Source of the DNA: Thamnidium elegans
Lineage: Eukaryota > Mucoromycota > Mucoromycetes > Mucorales > Mucoraceae
Assembly (NCBI GenBank): GCA_025201345.1
Contig: JAIXMG010000010.1
Span: 806,001 to 870,000 of the forward strand
Direction of reading: 5' to 3'
Length of the DNA stretch: 64,000 bases
Positions 51,301 through 63,782 of the stretch are shown here, piece by piece. Within the stretch, counting starts at the first letter, position 1. Each line of letters opens with the position of its first letter. The notes under the pieces were generated by a model. The model saw nothing but the letters and a program-made list of their open reading frames with translations. It searched no databases and was not told where the DNA came from. Made by a program: the position numbers and the translations under genes.

Positions 51301-51646
51301 TGATTTTTTTTTTTATACTAACCATGGTTTTTTTTTTTTTCTTGTAGTTTATATTATTGCTTTACCTATTTGGAATTTTGTGCTTCCACTTTATTCTTTC
51401 TGGCACTTTGACGATTTCTCTTGGGGAGCCACGCGTGTAGTGGTAGGAGAAACGAAAGGAGACTCTCACGGGGATAAGGAAGGCAAATTTGATTCCAAGC
51501 GGTTAGTGATGAAGAAGTGGGAAGAGTGGGAAGCAGATCGTACTGGACAACGTAGTGGACGTAAATTTCAGCTAAAGTCGCCTCAAAATAGTCCCGCCGC
51601 CTTTGATAGTGTTAAAGCTTCTCCTTCTCCATTTTTCTTCAAGTAG
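48315..51646 (+). CDS. Chitin synthase, class IV type (ScChs3-like)
   Basis: Processive GT2 enzyme that makes wall chitin from UDP-GlcNAc at the plasma membrane or chitosomes. The start at 48315 reads [20 protein letters not shown]. Four exons (48315-48893, about 48951-49284, 49341-51281, about 51348-51646) give about 1,050 residues. A disordered Arg/Gln-rich N-terminal region precedes two spans ([20 protein letters not shown] and [17 protein letters not shown]), then an extracellular-type domain, a further span, and the catalytic domain with [24 protein letters not shown] and the signature [13 protein letters not shown], followed by C-terminal spans. It has no myosin motor, so it is class IV rather than V/VII. 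The catalytic residues look intact. Confidence 0.93.
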
Positions 51647-52627
51647 AATTTTTTTTTTTTCATTTATATCATTTTCTCATAATTCAAATAAATTGTACCA
51701 TATATAAAGTTTTTTTCCCCCCCTTTTTTTTTTTTTTTTTTATTATTGATAGGTTTTATCTGCACAAGGGTGACAACCATACGTTAGTATTACGTAACTT
51801 ACCGAACTGGAGTAACTGTACGGGTTAATACGTATCTTTTTTTTTTTTAAAAAAAAACAAGATATATCATACTACATCAAATGTTTCTTATCACTCCCCC
51901 CCCCCTTTTTATCTCTGTATACACAAAAGATTCATTCTTGAATGGGGAAGGGAAAAAAACAAGTTTTCTTACCTTTCATACCCCTTCTTAACTCCTACTA
52001 TCACGTAATAACATGAACGGACCCTTTTTTTTTCTTTCCAAAAATGACTTTTAAAAAAAAGTAATCTATACCTTTTTAGCTTTTTAAAAAGGTATGTACA
52101 GAATATCTTTTTTACGTTTAAACTAAAAAGTACAAATTTGGTATATCGATCACGCTAAGCGATAAAATGACAAGTTCAAATGTACTTTGACAGATGTTGT
52201 CACAAGATTAGAATTCTTCAGTGTGTGTAAAAGGATGAAGCTCTCCTGCCCATCACATGCTCTATTTGGATCCAATAAAAAAAAAAGTCCTCGTATTCCC
52301 TATATCATGGAATATTATTTATTTCTTCATTATCAAATGTTTTATGCAAATAACTGTTTGTATACGTTTATTGTCAGGTACAATACTATATAAATAAGAA
52401 CTACAAAAAAATAAAAATAAAATAGTTCAGTTATATTAGTATTTTAAATGAAGCGAGGATACTCAATTGAAAAAAAAAAAAAAAAAAAAAAAAAGCATAA
52501 AGAATTGTTTGTTTTTATCAAAATGATTTATTTATATAATGGGAGAGAAAATGTATTTGGTATAAATATGAAATGTTTTTTGTGTGTCTTTTATATAAAG
52601 AAGCACGGTCCAGCCGACTCAATTAAT
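51647..52627. other. Intergenic gap downstream of chitin synthase
   Basis: No supported gene. It contains C7-9/T homopolymer steps (about 51717-51740, 51896-51910) and a T-then-A pair at 51837-51857. A reading frame on the + strand at 52448-52879 lies across the small minus-strand gene and is a shadow. Confidence 0.5.
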
Positions 52628-52846
52628 TTAGAGTCCACCACCGCTACGACCGACATCGTTAACACTAAGACCGTTATTGAGTTTTCTCCATTGAATGTGT
52701 TGAGAAGGGTTGACACCTTCGTTCTTCATGAATTGACCGTAAGCTTGAGAAGGTTCAGAAGTGGAACGAACGTATGTGGCATAACCTGCGAAAGAAGTGA
52801 CAGGGACGAGGACCATGGAAGCAGCACGAGTAGAAACAGCGATCAT
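52628..52846 (-). CDS. Small protein (72 residues), possibly mitochondrial
   Basis: A single-exon frame starting MIAVSTRAASMVLVPVTSFA and ending NGLSVNDVGRSGGGL. The first ~30 residues are Ser/Arg/hydrophobic without acids, like a mitochondrial presequence or one membrane span, and the rest (EPSQAYGQFMKNEGVNPSQH) is hydrophilic. Clean UTR-like AT-rich flanks and coherent codon use support a real gene in an otherwise gene-free region. I cannot name the family. Confidence 0.6.
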   Translation of the reverse strand: MIAVSTRAASMVLVPVTSFAGYATYVRSTSEPSQAYGQFMKNEGVNPSQHIQWRKLNNGLSVNDVGRSGGGL

Positions 52847-53177
52847 TTTTATAATTATAGTTGTTGTTTTGTTAAATAAAGTTGTTTATACTTCTTGTCA
52901 AAATTTAGAGAAAACTCCACTCTATATATACTTTTTTTTTTTTTTTTTTTTTTAATTGAGTAAATTATCTATGACGTTTTGAAAGTTATATTATCGGAAT
53001 GATTCTTATCTGTATTCTCAATCTGGTTAGACGCTTCCTAAATAAATTAAGGTGTAGGGCACGCACACTAAAGAGAGGGGAGGTAGAAGTTATATCAAAA
53101 CTCAGCCAGTTAAAAAAAAACCCCCCTCACACAAAATGTTTTATATGTGTCTTATCAAAATGTTAATTTACTTTAAA

Positions 53178-53790
53178 AGTCCTACCATATCAAAAATTAT
53201 ATGTTTCTCGCTCGTCATTAGACTTGTTTAAAGTTTAGTAGTAGATTCTCTAATCAGAGGGTTTTTTTTTTTTAGGACTCTCTTTCCCGTTATCGATCAT
53301 TGTACTTGCAGGTTTTTTTATTTTATTTGTTCATTTGAATAGATTTTTAATTGAAACATAACCTATTCTGGGTGTAAACAATTTCTTCTTGATTATTGTT
53401 CGACTCGAAACTAAATTATCCGGGAGAAAGCGAGTGTGATTCAAAAATATTTAGATGCCGTTCTCCCCGGGCAATCAAAAAAGAAACCTCCGCTCACTAT
53501 GCTTGATAAGTCTTATCCCCCCCAAGGATCGTAAGTACTTTATGTCACCATTGTTTTTATTACAGAAACTTCACATGTTTCTTAATGATCTGAACTTGTA
53601 CATATACATATCTATCTTAAACCTTTTTTTCTTTTTTTTAAAAATCAGATCTAATAAAAAAAAGTCACCTTACAATCAAATACAAGGAAGTCGTTTTAAA
53701 ATGCATTTAAATTCCCGTTTTTTTTTTAATGAAGATGATGACCTTTTTGTAATATGACGTTTAAAAATATACCACGCTTAATACGGAAGG
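53178..53790. repeat. Diverged direct repeat, copy 1
   Basis: This aligns in the same orientation with 55118-55595. Shared blocks include TTAATTGAAACATA, CCTATTCTGG, CCCAAGGATCGTAA, TCACATGTTTCT, AAAATCAGAT, AAAAAAAAGTCACCTTA, AAATTCCCG and GATGACCTTTTTGTAA. Copy 1 has an extra ~75 bp (about 53256-53330). An internal block (about 53434-53499) is reversed relative to copy 2. Confidence 0.8.
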
Positions 53791-55117
53791 CTGTTTTTTA
53801 TTTTTTTGTAAAAAGAAGGGCCATACAGTGTGTCTATTCTCGAGATAGAAAAAAAAACATTTGATTGACGATGTTGATATTAAAAAGTCTTCTAGAGTAT
53901 ATGAGTTTTACGAAAGACAAATGCAATCTTTCTTTAAAAGTCACCTCATTGCATCCTGGCCCTCATAACGACGATTTTTTTTTTTTTTTAGAAAACAGAT
54001 TGAAGTGAGCGCAAGCGTGGCAGGAAAGGTCACAGACATAGATTTTACAAAACAAAAAAAAACTGTGTACTTATGGTCTAGAAAGGGTACTGAAGGTATA
54101 ATCCCTACTACAAGTACTAGGGCAGTATCACATATTGCTATCGGAGCAATGTGTATATAAGAATGATTAACGTATAAGTATGAGTATACAAAGAAAAAAA
54201 AATAGTGGTATAATACGTGATGAGTAACTAGATCACATATTTATTCCGTCTTTTTTACAAGTCTTTTTTCTTTTCACTTTGTTTGTTTCTATTGAATTGC
54301 ATCCAAGTACTGTTTTACGCGTTGTTTACAATAGAAGGCCGTTGCTACTACGCACGCGGGGGGATAAGGAAGGGTTGGCACTATTCATAATGTACATACC
54401 GTAAGTTTTATTCATTTCTTTTTGTTAGGTTATTACCGCGAGCAACCCTCGTCACAGCATTCCTCAATCCATTTAATAATATAAACAAGAGCAAGAAGGC
54501 CAGATACTTTGTATAAATGTAATGCCTACCCTTTTTTTTTTATTATTATTATTAAAAGACTACATATATTTTCATAACTAGGAGTACCTAGCTTACTCTT
54601 CGTGAAATAGAACAATTCATTTTGGGTTGTTCATACAAAAGCCAATAAGAAACAAAACATTAGCATGAAAATTGAGGTACTGATATCGTAGAAGGGTATT
54701 ATTCTAGTTCAGAAGATTCTGATGATTATCGAATTGACTTGCATATCTTGTATTGTTTAAATACAAAACGGCCTGATACCAGTATTGGCGAATTTGTAAA
54801 AAAAAAAAAAAAAAAAACCCCTCCCAGTCAAATGCAAGATAAATAGATAAACTAAAGTAAAGTCGTAATATCGAACGCGCCTCTTCTCTCAGACATCCCA
54901 TATTCGGTAGCATTAGCCCCACCGGTTCAAATAATGGGTCTCAATTGTCATCTGTATGTCTTGAAGCAAATCGACGACTTTGTGATAAAAATGTACCAAG
55001 AATATTATTATTATAAAAAAGAGACATACAATAAAAAAAAAACGAGAGGTTATCTCGTACAGTATTCTTTTTAGAGTCGCCCCTTTATCAAAAAAAAAAA
55101 ACCAGAGGATTGTTAAA

Positions 55118-55595
55118 AATCCTACGATATTCTACTCGTCATTTAGACCTGTCTAAAAGTAGAATTTTTATCATTGAACAGATTTTTCTTAATTGAAACA
55201 TAGCCTATTCTGGTGTAACAATTTCTCTTGGGAGAAAAGGGGGAGCGAGCGGAGGTTTTTTGATTGCCTGGGGAGAACGGCATCTAAATTTTTTGAATCA
55301 CTAATACTTTATAAGTCCCTCCGCCCAAGGATCGTAAAATACCATAATCCATAGGTTGTTTTTTTGTGCGGGGCACATGTTTCTGTTTTTAAATGATCTA
55401 AAATAATTTGTACATATCTACCATAAAATCTGTTTAAGCTTTTTTTCTTTTTTTTTTAAAAATCAGATGTAATAAAAAAAAGTCACCTTATTGTACAATC
55501 AGCACGGGGGAAGTCGTTTAAATTCCCGTTTTTTTTTTAAAATAGAAGATGACCTTTTTGTAAAATGACGTTCATACCACACTTAATACGGAAAA
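55118..55595. repeat. Diverged direct repeat, copy 2
   Basis: This is the partner of the copy at 53178-53790, with substitutions and small indels that point to an old duplication. The block at about 55244-55302 (GAGGTTTTTTGATTGCC ... TTTTGAATCAC) is the reverse complement of the matching part of copy 1, whereas both flanks are in direct orientation. Confidence 0.8.
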
Positions 55596-56591
55596 CCGGT
55601 TTACTGTAAAAAAAAAAAGAAAAGGGTTTATCATACCACAACAGACGCTTTGAGAAATAAAGATACGACGTTATTTTAAGATTTTTTTTTTTTTTGCATT
55701 GATCAATGGACCTTGATATACGTTTATCCTCCCTTGATAACAATCAATCGTTACTAAACATTTTATGGGATGTTTCACAAAAACTAATTTTATAAATACA
55801 CATGTATAAAGAGGCGTTTTTTTTTCCATGTATTCTATTATATAAAAAGTTTATTGTTTTTTTTTAGCTGCCGATTTTAATGCAAAAAAAAAAATAAGGG
55901 ACCTTTTTGAATCTCATTTATGTTGCTAAGTTACACCTTAAAAAAAATAAAGGGGAGGGGGATCTTTAAGAAAAAGTTGTTAAAGGTATTAAAAGGTAAC
56001 TGTATTTACAGTTTTTTTTTTTTTTTTTTTAGTAATGATCAAATGTTTGTATCAGAAAAACATCTGTACTTGTTTTGCGTGAGAAACTTTTTTTTTTTTT
56101 TTTTTACGGAAATGACAGTTATAATCTATAGTTGGATAAATTAGTCTAAATGAGATATTTCGTGTTCCTTTCCTCGGTAAAAAACAAATAACAAATAAAG
56201 AGTAAGAAAACAAATAAGAGATTTTTTTTTTTGCAAGTGGAAAAGGGAGAGAGGTCCGAACTTATAGTATTAAACTTTTAATGCTGCAAAAGTAACAGCA
56301 GTAAAAAGAGATCAATTATTTGCACTCGAAAATAAATCAAATGCAATATTTTTTTTAAAAAAAAGCAGTTACATCTTCGGTATTTTTTTTTTTTTTTTTG
56401 TGATGTTTAAAAGGAGAAACGTATTACTGAACCCAAAAAAAAAAAAAAAAAATGTATATATCAAAAGGGAATAAACAACATTCCCTCGCCTCGATCAAAA
56501 TAATTTTAGTTGTAAACAATTTTGTAATATATATATAATATGAAATCGGATTTTATAAGGTATTTTTTATTTTTTTTTCTTTTCTTTTAAT

Positions 56592-57462
56592 ATGTTTTTA
56601 ACAAAGGTTTTGATCGCTTCTTTTTGTGCTTATGTGGTAGCTGATATGGCACCTAATTACCCTGAGCCAGGTACAATTTGGAAATCTGGTACAGAGTATG
56701 AAATTTCTTGGTGTAAGTGATACACAATAGATGTGTTGTTTTTTTTGTTGGGGTTACTTACAGTATTTTTTGTTTAGTTGATGATAAGAAGTCACCTTCT
56801 ATTTCAAAAGCGTGGACAAAGTTCAAGATTGGTATGTTAATATTTATATATTTTAAAATATATAAATACTTATAATAAAATAGATTTTATGACGGGAGAT
56901 AATAATAATCAAAAGTTTTTAAAGAATGTAGCTAGAGTAAGTATCTTATAAATTTTTTTTTTCTTTCTTTTAATAATTTCTGTTATTGTTGTAAAAGGAT
57001 TTGGATGCTTCTCAAATTAATTCAATTAATTGGACTGCACCTGCTGTCAAACCCCATTCAGCGATTTACTTTCTTATGTTTACCAATGGTTCGGAGACAA
57101 AAAAAAAAAAGTAGTTCTTTAAAATGTTGTACTAACTTTTTCTTTTTTTAATTTTAGAAAAGGGAGATAATGCTTGGACTACACGGTTTGCTATTACAGA
57201 TGAAGAAGACAAGTTATCAAAACCTCAACATGCAGTACAACCAGATGGAGCTAAAATTCCTTGGGGAGTAGGTCGTATGGTATCTGATGCTAAAGGGTTC
57301 CCATTATCCAATGTTGCTTATTCCATGACGCCAGCAATGGCTTCAGCAGCTGAACGAAACGCAGCAGTAGAAATAGCTGTTTCAAATAACAGTAATCAAA
57401 AAATTAAATTATCATTTAGTATCTTATTTTTGTCTGCTGCTGCAAGTCTACTTAACCTATAA
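56592..57462 (+). CDS. Kre9/Knh1-like GPI-anchored cell-surface protein
   Basis: Secreted wall or membrane protein. The start at 56592 reads MFLTKVLIASFCAYVVADMA, a signal peptide. The N-terminal domain has YPEPGTIWKSGTEYEISWFD, the PxxGTxWxxGxxYxIxW pattern of the Kre9/Knh1 N-terminal (Ser-Thr-rich GPI-anchored) family. A NAWTTRFAITD motif follows, then a C-terminal NNSNQKIKLSFSILFLSAAA hydrophobic end fitting a GPI signal. Exons are about 56592-56713, 56779-56831, 56884-56937, 56998 to about 57090, and 57158-57462. The intron near 57090-57157 has an ambiguous donor next to a 12-A run: either a weak GTTCGG donor at 57090 or a homopolymer miscount. About 205 residues. A wall-assembly role is from family knowledge. 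Confidence 0.85.
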
Positions 57463-57699
57463 AATTATTAAATAACCATTTTTTTTTTCACTGTAATCAT
57501 GTATCGTACAGATTCCCCCCCCTCCTCCTTTTTTCTAATCAATAAAAGAAAACTTTTTATATTATCATCATCTTCTTTTATTCACTAACTCAAGCCAACT
57601 TCTACTAGCCACACATTTTACTTCTTTTTTTTTTGTAGCAAGTTTATTTAGTTTATATATACGTATAAAAGAATCAATTTCTTATTATTATTATTATTA

Positions 57700-59463
<1,764 letters not shown>

Positions 59464-59711
59464 ATTATATGTTCGATGTAGAAAGTTAAAAAAAACACGA
59501 ACCAAAAAAAAAAAAAAAAAAAAAAAATTCTAACCTATGAAAAAAAAAAAAGGAAGTCATACTACTGGTTTAACGTCACAATGCAACCTTTTTTTTTAAA
59601 AAAAAAATATTCTAATTTATTATATTTACTTATGCAAAAAAAAAAAAAAAAAAAGGGAAGGGGGGGGGGGGAATGATTAATGTGTATTAAGAGAGTAAAT
59701 TATAATTATAT

Positions 59712-61483
59712 CTATGACAGTCTTTCTTTTTCTTCTTCTTCTTTAAACACTTTAGCACCAACTACATAAGCATCATCACCGCTAAACAATCTCTTGACAC
59801 AGGCCACAGTAGAAGGCCAAGTTAAAAACAACCAAGCAGCAATAGGCAAAGAGGCATAATCAGCGCAATTTTTCCAAGTACGAGTAGCAGGCTTTTGATA
59901 AAAGTTTTTATCAATGTAACGATGTAATCCTTCATAAATAGCTAAAGTGCCAAATAAGGGAAAAGGTAAGAAAATGGTGATCATTTTGACTACAGTCCAT
60001 AACTTGTAAAAGAAATCGGAAGTTAATAAAGGATTGTTTGTGGGAGAGGTGATGGCCATCCAAGGAAAGGGAGGGAATAACATCAATTGCATTAAAGGTA
60101 CAGCGGCAAACATTAACCAACCAGAAGAAGCAGGAATCATATGTGCTTCCAGGATAACCAAACAAGCAGATAATTTATCATAAAATCCACTGGTTGCCAT
60201 ATGACAATCCAATAAGCCCTTTTGATTTTTACGGTTCTTGTAGGAAATGATCATATGACGTAAAGTGTAACCTAAATCGGCTACACCTTGGAAATGACGT
60301 TTGGCTTGTACGTATCTAGCGTTCAAGTTTGCAAAGTAACCATCGACTTGAACATTTGTTAAATTGATAGGTACGTAAATGGGAGCAGTACGAGCATGAC
60401 CATCCGTCTTGAAAAAGCATTTTAACCACATGTGCATATCTTCACCAATGGCATCGGCATCAACGTCCCAATAACCTACACGTTCTGCCAAGATGAATGA
60501 AAGACTGTAATTGGAGCAAGGGACACAGAGACCATCTGAATTACTGAGGTTAGACATGACCATAGCGGCCCAGGTAATATCGGCCATACGGACTGAGGCA
60601 GGTACCTCGTTACAGTTACGAGAAAAGAAAATGGGTGGTGCGCAGATAGTGTAATAGGGATCATCGGATTTGGATAGAGCGGATTCTACTTCCATAATGT
60701 AAAGTTCGGGAATAGCGGCGTCGGAATCCATAATGGTTAAGATGATTTGACGACGATCATAACCAAGTTCTTCGATCATGGTGGCACATCCGTTACGGAC
60801 GGCGTAGTTGACGTTGCTGCCTTTGCCTCGGTACTCGCCTGGGGTACCAACTGGGTGTCCCGTAATAATAAATCCGTGGAATCGGCCGGCAAAGTAGTCG
60901 CGAAGGCGGTCGCCTTTTTGTTCCCAACCACTTTCAGAGGCTTCCATAGCTAAAATAATCACATAGTTTGTGCTGGCATGACTAGGAGGAGGAGGAGGGA
61001 AGGAGTCAGTATTTTTTTTTTTTTTAAAAATTTTAAATTTTTTTTGTATATATATTCTTACCGGTGTACTGCTAATTTATTAATAGTGTCCTTTAACAAA
61101 GCTTCAGGTTCACTGTAGTTGGGGATAACAAAAGTATGAAAGTAATTTGCAGTTTGTTGTACGGGTTCAATCATGGCTTCACCTTCTTCTAAATTAACAA
61201 AACGGGTATTCTGAGATTGCTTGGCAATCTTCAACTTGTCTATTTCAGACTTGTCGTTACGATGCAAACGGTTCCATTTATCAATGTTGGCTTTGATTTT
61301 TACAGATGATAAGTAAAATTTACAAACATGGTTTACTTGTTGGTATAAGAAACCGGTAAAGTATACAAATAAGATGACTACATAAACTCTTGGGAAGAAG
61401 AGTGGACCCAGTGGTAGTAAAAGTAAGGATATTATTGGGGTTAAAGGTGCTACCCATTCTGCCGGAGAGCTTAGTCGAGACAT
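59712..61483 (-). CDS. GT2 family membrane glycosyltransferase (chitin synthase/hyaluronan synthase-like)
   Basis: Two exons (61483-61062 and about 60989-59712), about 565 residues. The start MSRLSSPAEWVAPLTPIISL leads into two N-terminal hydrophobic segments. The GT-A core shows FVIPNYSEP, GKGSNVNYAVRNG, TIMDSDAAIPE (the DxD-like motif), and DAIGEDMHMWLK (the ED acceptor motif). Where processive enzymes have QxxRW, this has QAKRHFQGV, so the Trp is replaced by His. Four or more spans follow, and the tail is acidic (KEEEEKERLS). Such proteins are related to chitin and cellulose synthases but are not classical chitin synthases. The product is unknown; a wall or membrane glycan is likely. Confidence 0.82.
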
Positions 61484-61693
61484 TTCTTCTTTTTTTTTTT
61501 TTTGTTGTTGTTGTTAAAGCCACACACACACAAAAAAAGAAAAAAAAAAGAAAAAGAGAAAAAAAAAAAAAAAAGGATAATTTATTATAATAGGACCCGG
61601 AAGGGGAGGGGAAAAAAAAGGGCTAAGATTAAAAAAGCAACACAAAAAGTTTCGTTTCACAGCAAAAAGTTTTTTAAACCAATCAAAAAATTC

Positions 61694-62425
61694 TTAATCA
61701 AGTTTACTAGTAGGTTTCTTTTGGTTCCAATAAAGAATGACTTGTAAGACCAAGATGGCATTAAAAGTAGTAGCTAAAGCATTACCAAACAACATGAGGG
61801 TATCATCTAATTCAGTCATGGTAGTAAATACACGAGCAGCACTTCCAGCAAAATAATTGACTACAGTAAACACAGATAATTGACCAGTAGATTTGTTGAC
61901 AAAATTGGAATAGATTTGAGGTACTTTACTAGCCAATGAAAGTGGGATAGTAGCTGCGTATAATGAACTCATCATGACTTGAGGTACAATCGATGTATCG
62001 TTCAAGCAATAAAGTAATGTAGCAAATCCAATTAAACTACTGGCTAATAATCCAACTTGACGTCCGTAATAAAAGATCAAGGACAAGATAATGATGTTTT
62101 GGATACAGATAAACATGATTTCACCAAATGTGGAAAAGGGGTTGCCTTGACGTAAATTATAAGAAAGTGTAATAAAATAAGATAATGTTTCAAGCACGTA
62201 AGAGGTTAATGAAAGTCCTTGAGCGGAATGGTTACTGAGGATGGTGAGGATTTGTGGGATTTTGACGATCGAACCACCGACCACGATACCGAGACCAAGA
62301 CCCTTAGACACGGCGTATTTGATACAGGCAGTATCATAGATATTGAGGTTCTCGACAAGTGAGGTGTAGCATTGGTCGCCTATAAGAGCTACAGCTGGTT
62401 CACGAATGATACTTGGTAAGTGCAT
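61694..62425 (-). CDS. MPDU1: Mannose-P-dolichol utilization defect 1 protein (MPDU1)
   Basis: ER membrane protein with two PQ-loop repeats, needed in animals for use of dolichol-phosphate mannose and glucose in N-glycan and GPI synthesis. Single exon, 243 residues, starting MHLPSIIREPAVALIGDQCY; an ATG further upstream (62515) would add a Lys/Phe run and is less likely. PQ-loop 1 is VGGSIVKIPQILTILSNHSA, loop 2 is SLASKVPQIYSNFVNKSTGQ, each followed by hydrophobic spans; SKGLGLGIV precedes loop 1 as in the family. It shares a 158-bp divergent promoter with the glycerate kinase gene. Confidence 0.92.
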   Translation of the reverse strand: MHLPSIIREPAVALIGDQCYTSLVENLNIYDTACIKYAVSKGLGLGIVVGGSIVKIPQILTILSNHSAQGLSLTSYVLETLSYFITLSYNLRQGNPFSTFGEIMFICIQNIIILSLIFYYGRQVGLLASSLIGFATLLYCLNDTSIVPQVMMSSLYAATIPLSLASKVPQIYSNFVNKSTGQLSVFTVVNYFAGSAARVFTTMTELDDTLMLFGNALATTFNAILVLQVILYWNQKKPTSKLD

Positions 62426-62583
62426 TTTTTTTTTAATTAAAAGAAAAAAAGAAAAAGAAGCGTGTTTTTTTTTTGAAGGAATGTAAGCTGGACACGTGTT
62501 TATTAATGATGACAAAAAAAAAAAAAAGCGTCACAGGGCTTTCGTGTTTCTCTCTCTCTCTCTTTCTTTTTTTGTTGCTCATC

Positions 62584-63648
62584 ATGTCTCAACAAGGTTA
62601 TGCCATGTTGCCACAAACCAAGGCTTCTATTGACCACATTTTAAAGCACTATGAAACGTATAAAAAAGAAGGTCGTCAACTGCCTATGGTTGTAGGATTA
62701 TCGGGGTGTCAAGGAAGTGGTAAAACAACTTTATGCGATACGTTAGCACACGTATTGAAAGAAAATCATGATTTAAATGTGGTTCAGTTTTCTTTGGATG
62801 ATTTATATCTTGCACACGAAGATCAAGTATCACTCTCGCAAAAATACAAAACCAACCCATTGTATCAGCAAAGGGGGCAAGCTGGGTCTCATGATTTAGA
62901 ATTGGCTAAACAAACTTTTGAGTTACTCAGTAGAAATCAAGGGACGGTGCCTATACCTGTATACGACAAGTCTTTGCATGACGGTAAAGGGGATCGGTTG
63001 GATAGGTCACAGTGGAAGTATGTAAATACGCCTATTGATATTGTGTTGTTTGAAGGTTGGATGGTTGGGTTTAAACCTGTGCAAAAAATACATGATAAAT
63101 TGATTGGGTGTACAGTACAAGACGCTTTAGTGATGAATCAATTATTAAAGAATTATCAAAAAGATATTTATCCATTCTTTGATATCTTTATTCATTTGTC
63201 TCCTTTTCATCTTCAACAGGTGTACCAGTGGAGATTGCAACAAGAACATCATATGAAATCAAGCCGCGGTGTTAGCGGATTATCGGATGAACAAGTCAAG
63301 AAATTTGTTGACAGCTATATGCCTGCTTACCAATTATATTTACCACGGTTAGAAAAAATTGGATTCTTTGGGTATGAATCTACTACTGAACGGTTAGGGT
63401 TTGAGGGAAGAGATAGAAGTGATGGCGGGTATAGTGCGCCAAGACGCCATTTAAAAATTGTGTTGGATCAAGATCGTAGAGTGGTTGAATCAGATACGTT
63501 GTTGGAACCTGGGTTATTAGCAATGAAACCTATCAACTATACGTTGTTTTATAGGTTTGCAGTCGTTGGTATTTTGGGTTTGATTGGATATAAACGACAT
63601 TCGATCATGAAATCCATTTACAGTTCATGGCATTCATTAAAGAAATAA
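62584..63648 (+). CDS. GLYK: D-glycerate 3-kinase / Tda10-like P-loop kinase
   Basis: Soluble ATP-dependent kinase of the GLYK/Tda10 (YGR205W) family that phosphorylates D-glycerate to 3-phosphoglycerate in plants and is a predicted kinase in yeast. The chosen start is at 62584 (MSQQGYAMLPQTKASIDHIL); the upstream in-frame ATG at 62473 lies in the 5' UTR and adds a low-complexity leader. The P-loop is VVGLSGCQGSGKTTLCDTL, Walker B-like QFSLDDLYL, then NPLYQQRGQAGSHD and VLFEGWMVGFKP. QEHHMKSSRGVSGLSDEQVK and PAYQLYLPRL complete the fold. The C-terminal ~35 residues (RFAVVGILGLIGYKRHSIMK) form an extra hydrophobic, basic-flanked segment not usual in the family and could be a tail anchor. Confidence 0.88.
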   Translation: MSQQGYAMLPQTKASIDHILKHYETYKKEGRQLPMVVGLSGCQGSGKTTLCDTLAHVLKENHDLNVVQFSLDDLYLAHEDQVSLSQKYKTNPLYQQRGQAGSHDLELAKQTFELLSRNQGTVPIPVYDKSLHDGKGDRLDRSQWKYVNTPIDIVLFEGWMVGFKPVQKIHDKLIGCTVQDALVMNQLLKNYQKDIYPFFDIFIHLSPFHLQQVYQWRLQQEHHMKSSRGVSGLSDEQVKKFVDSYMPAYQLYLPRLEKIGFFGYESTTERLGFEGRDRSDGGYSAPRRHLKIVLDQDRRVVESDTLLEPGLLAMKPINYTLFYRFAVVGILGLIGYKRHSIMKSIYSSWHSLKK

Positions 63649-63782
63649 ATTTGATTGGTTCTAGTTGTTCCCGCCCTTTTTTTTTTTGTGATAATGACAA
63701 AAAAAAATTTTCTTTTATTTCTTTCCCTTTTTGATAACTATCTTTTTTTTTTTTTTTTTTTGTGTGTGTGTGGAGAGAGGAA

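Larger units (their letters stand above)
52847..56591. other. 3.7-kb gene-free region containing a diverged duplication
   Basis: Only short spurious frames occur. The duplicated block (listed separately) occupies about 53178-53790 and 55118-55595. The remaining parts are AT-rich with many homopolymers (for example T tracts near 52930-52953, 56010-56031). No tRNA, transposase or terminal inverted repeat was recognised. Confidence 0.55.

Noticed and set aside
52448..52879. 143-codon + strand frame over the small protein gene
   Set aside because: It begins with a poly-Lys run from an A tract and lies antisense to the more protein-like 72-residue frame.
53455..53757. 100-codon frame in copy 1 of the duplicated block
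   Set aside because: Copy 2 does not keep the frame and the translation is low-complexity; the block is non-coding.
54890..54960. tRNA-like phrase GGTTCAAAT followed by GGGTCTC
   Set aside because: No matching D-arm, anticodon stem or acceptor stem could be built around it.
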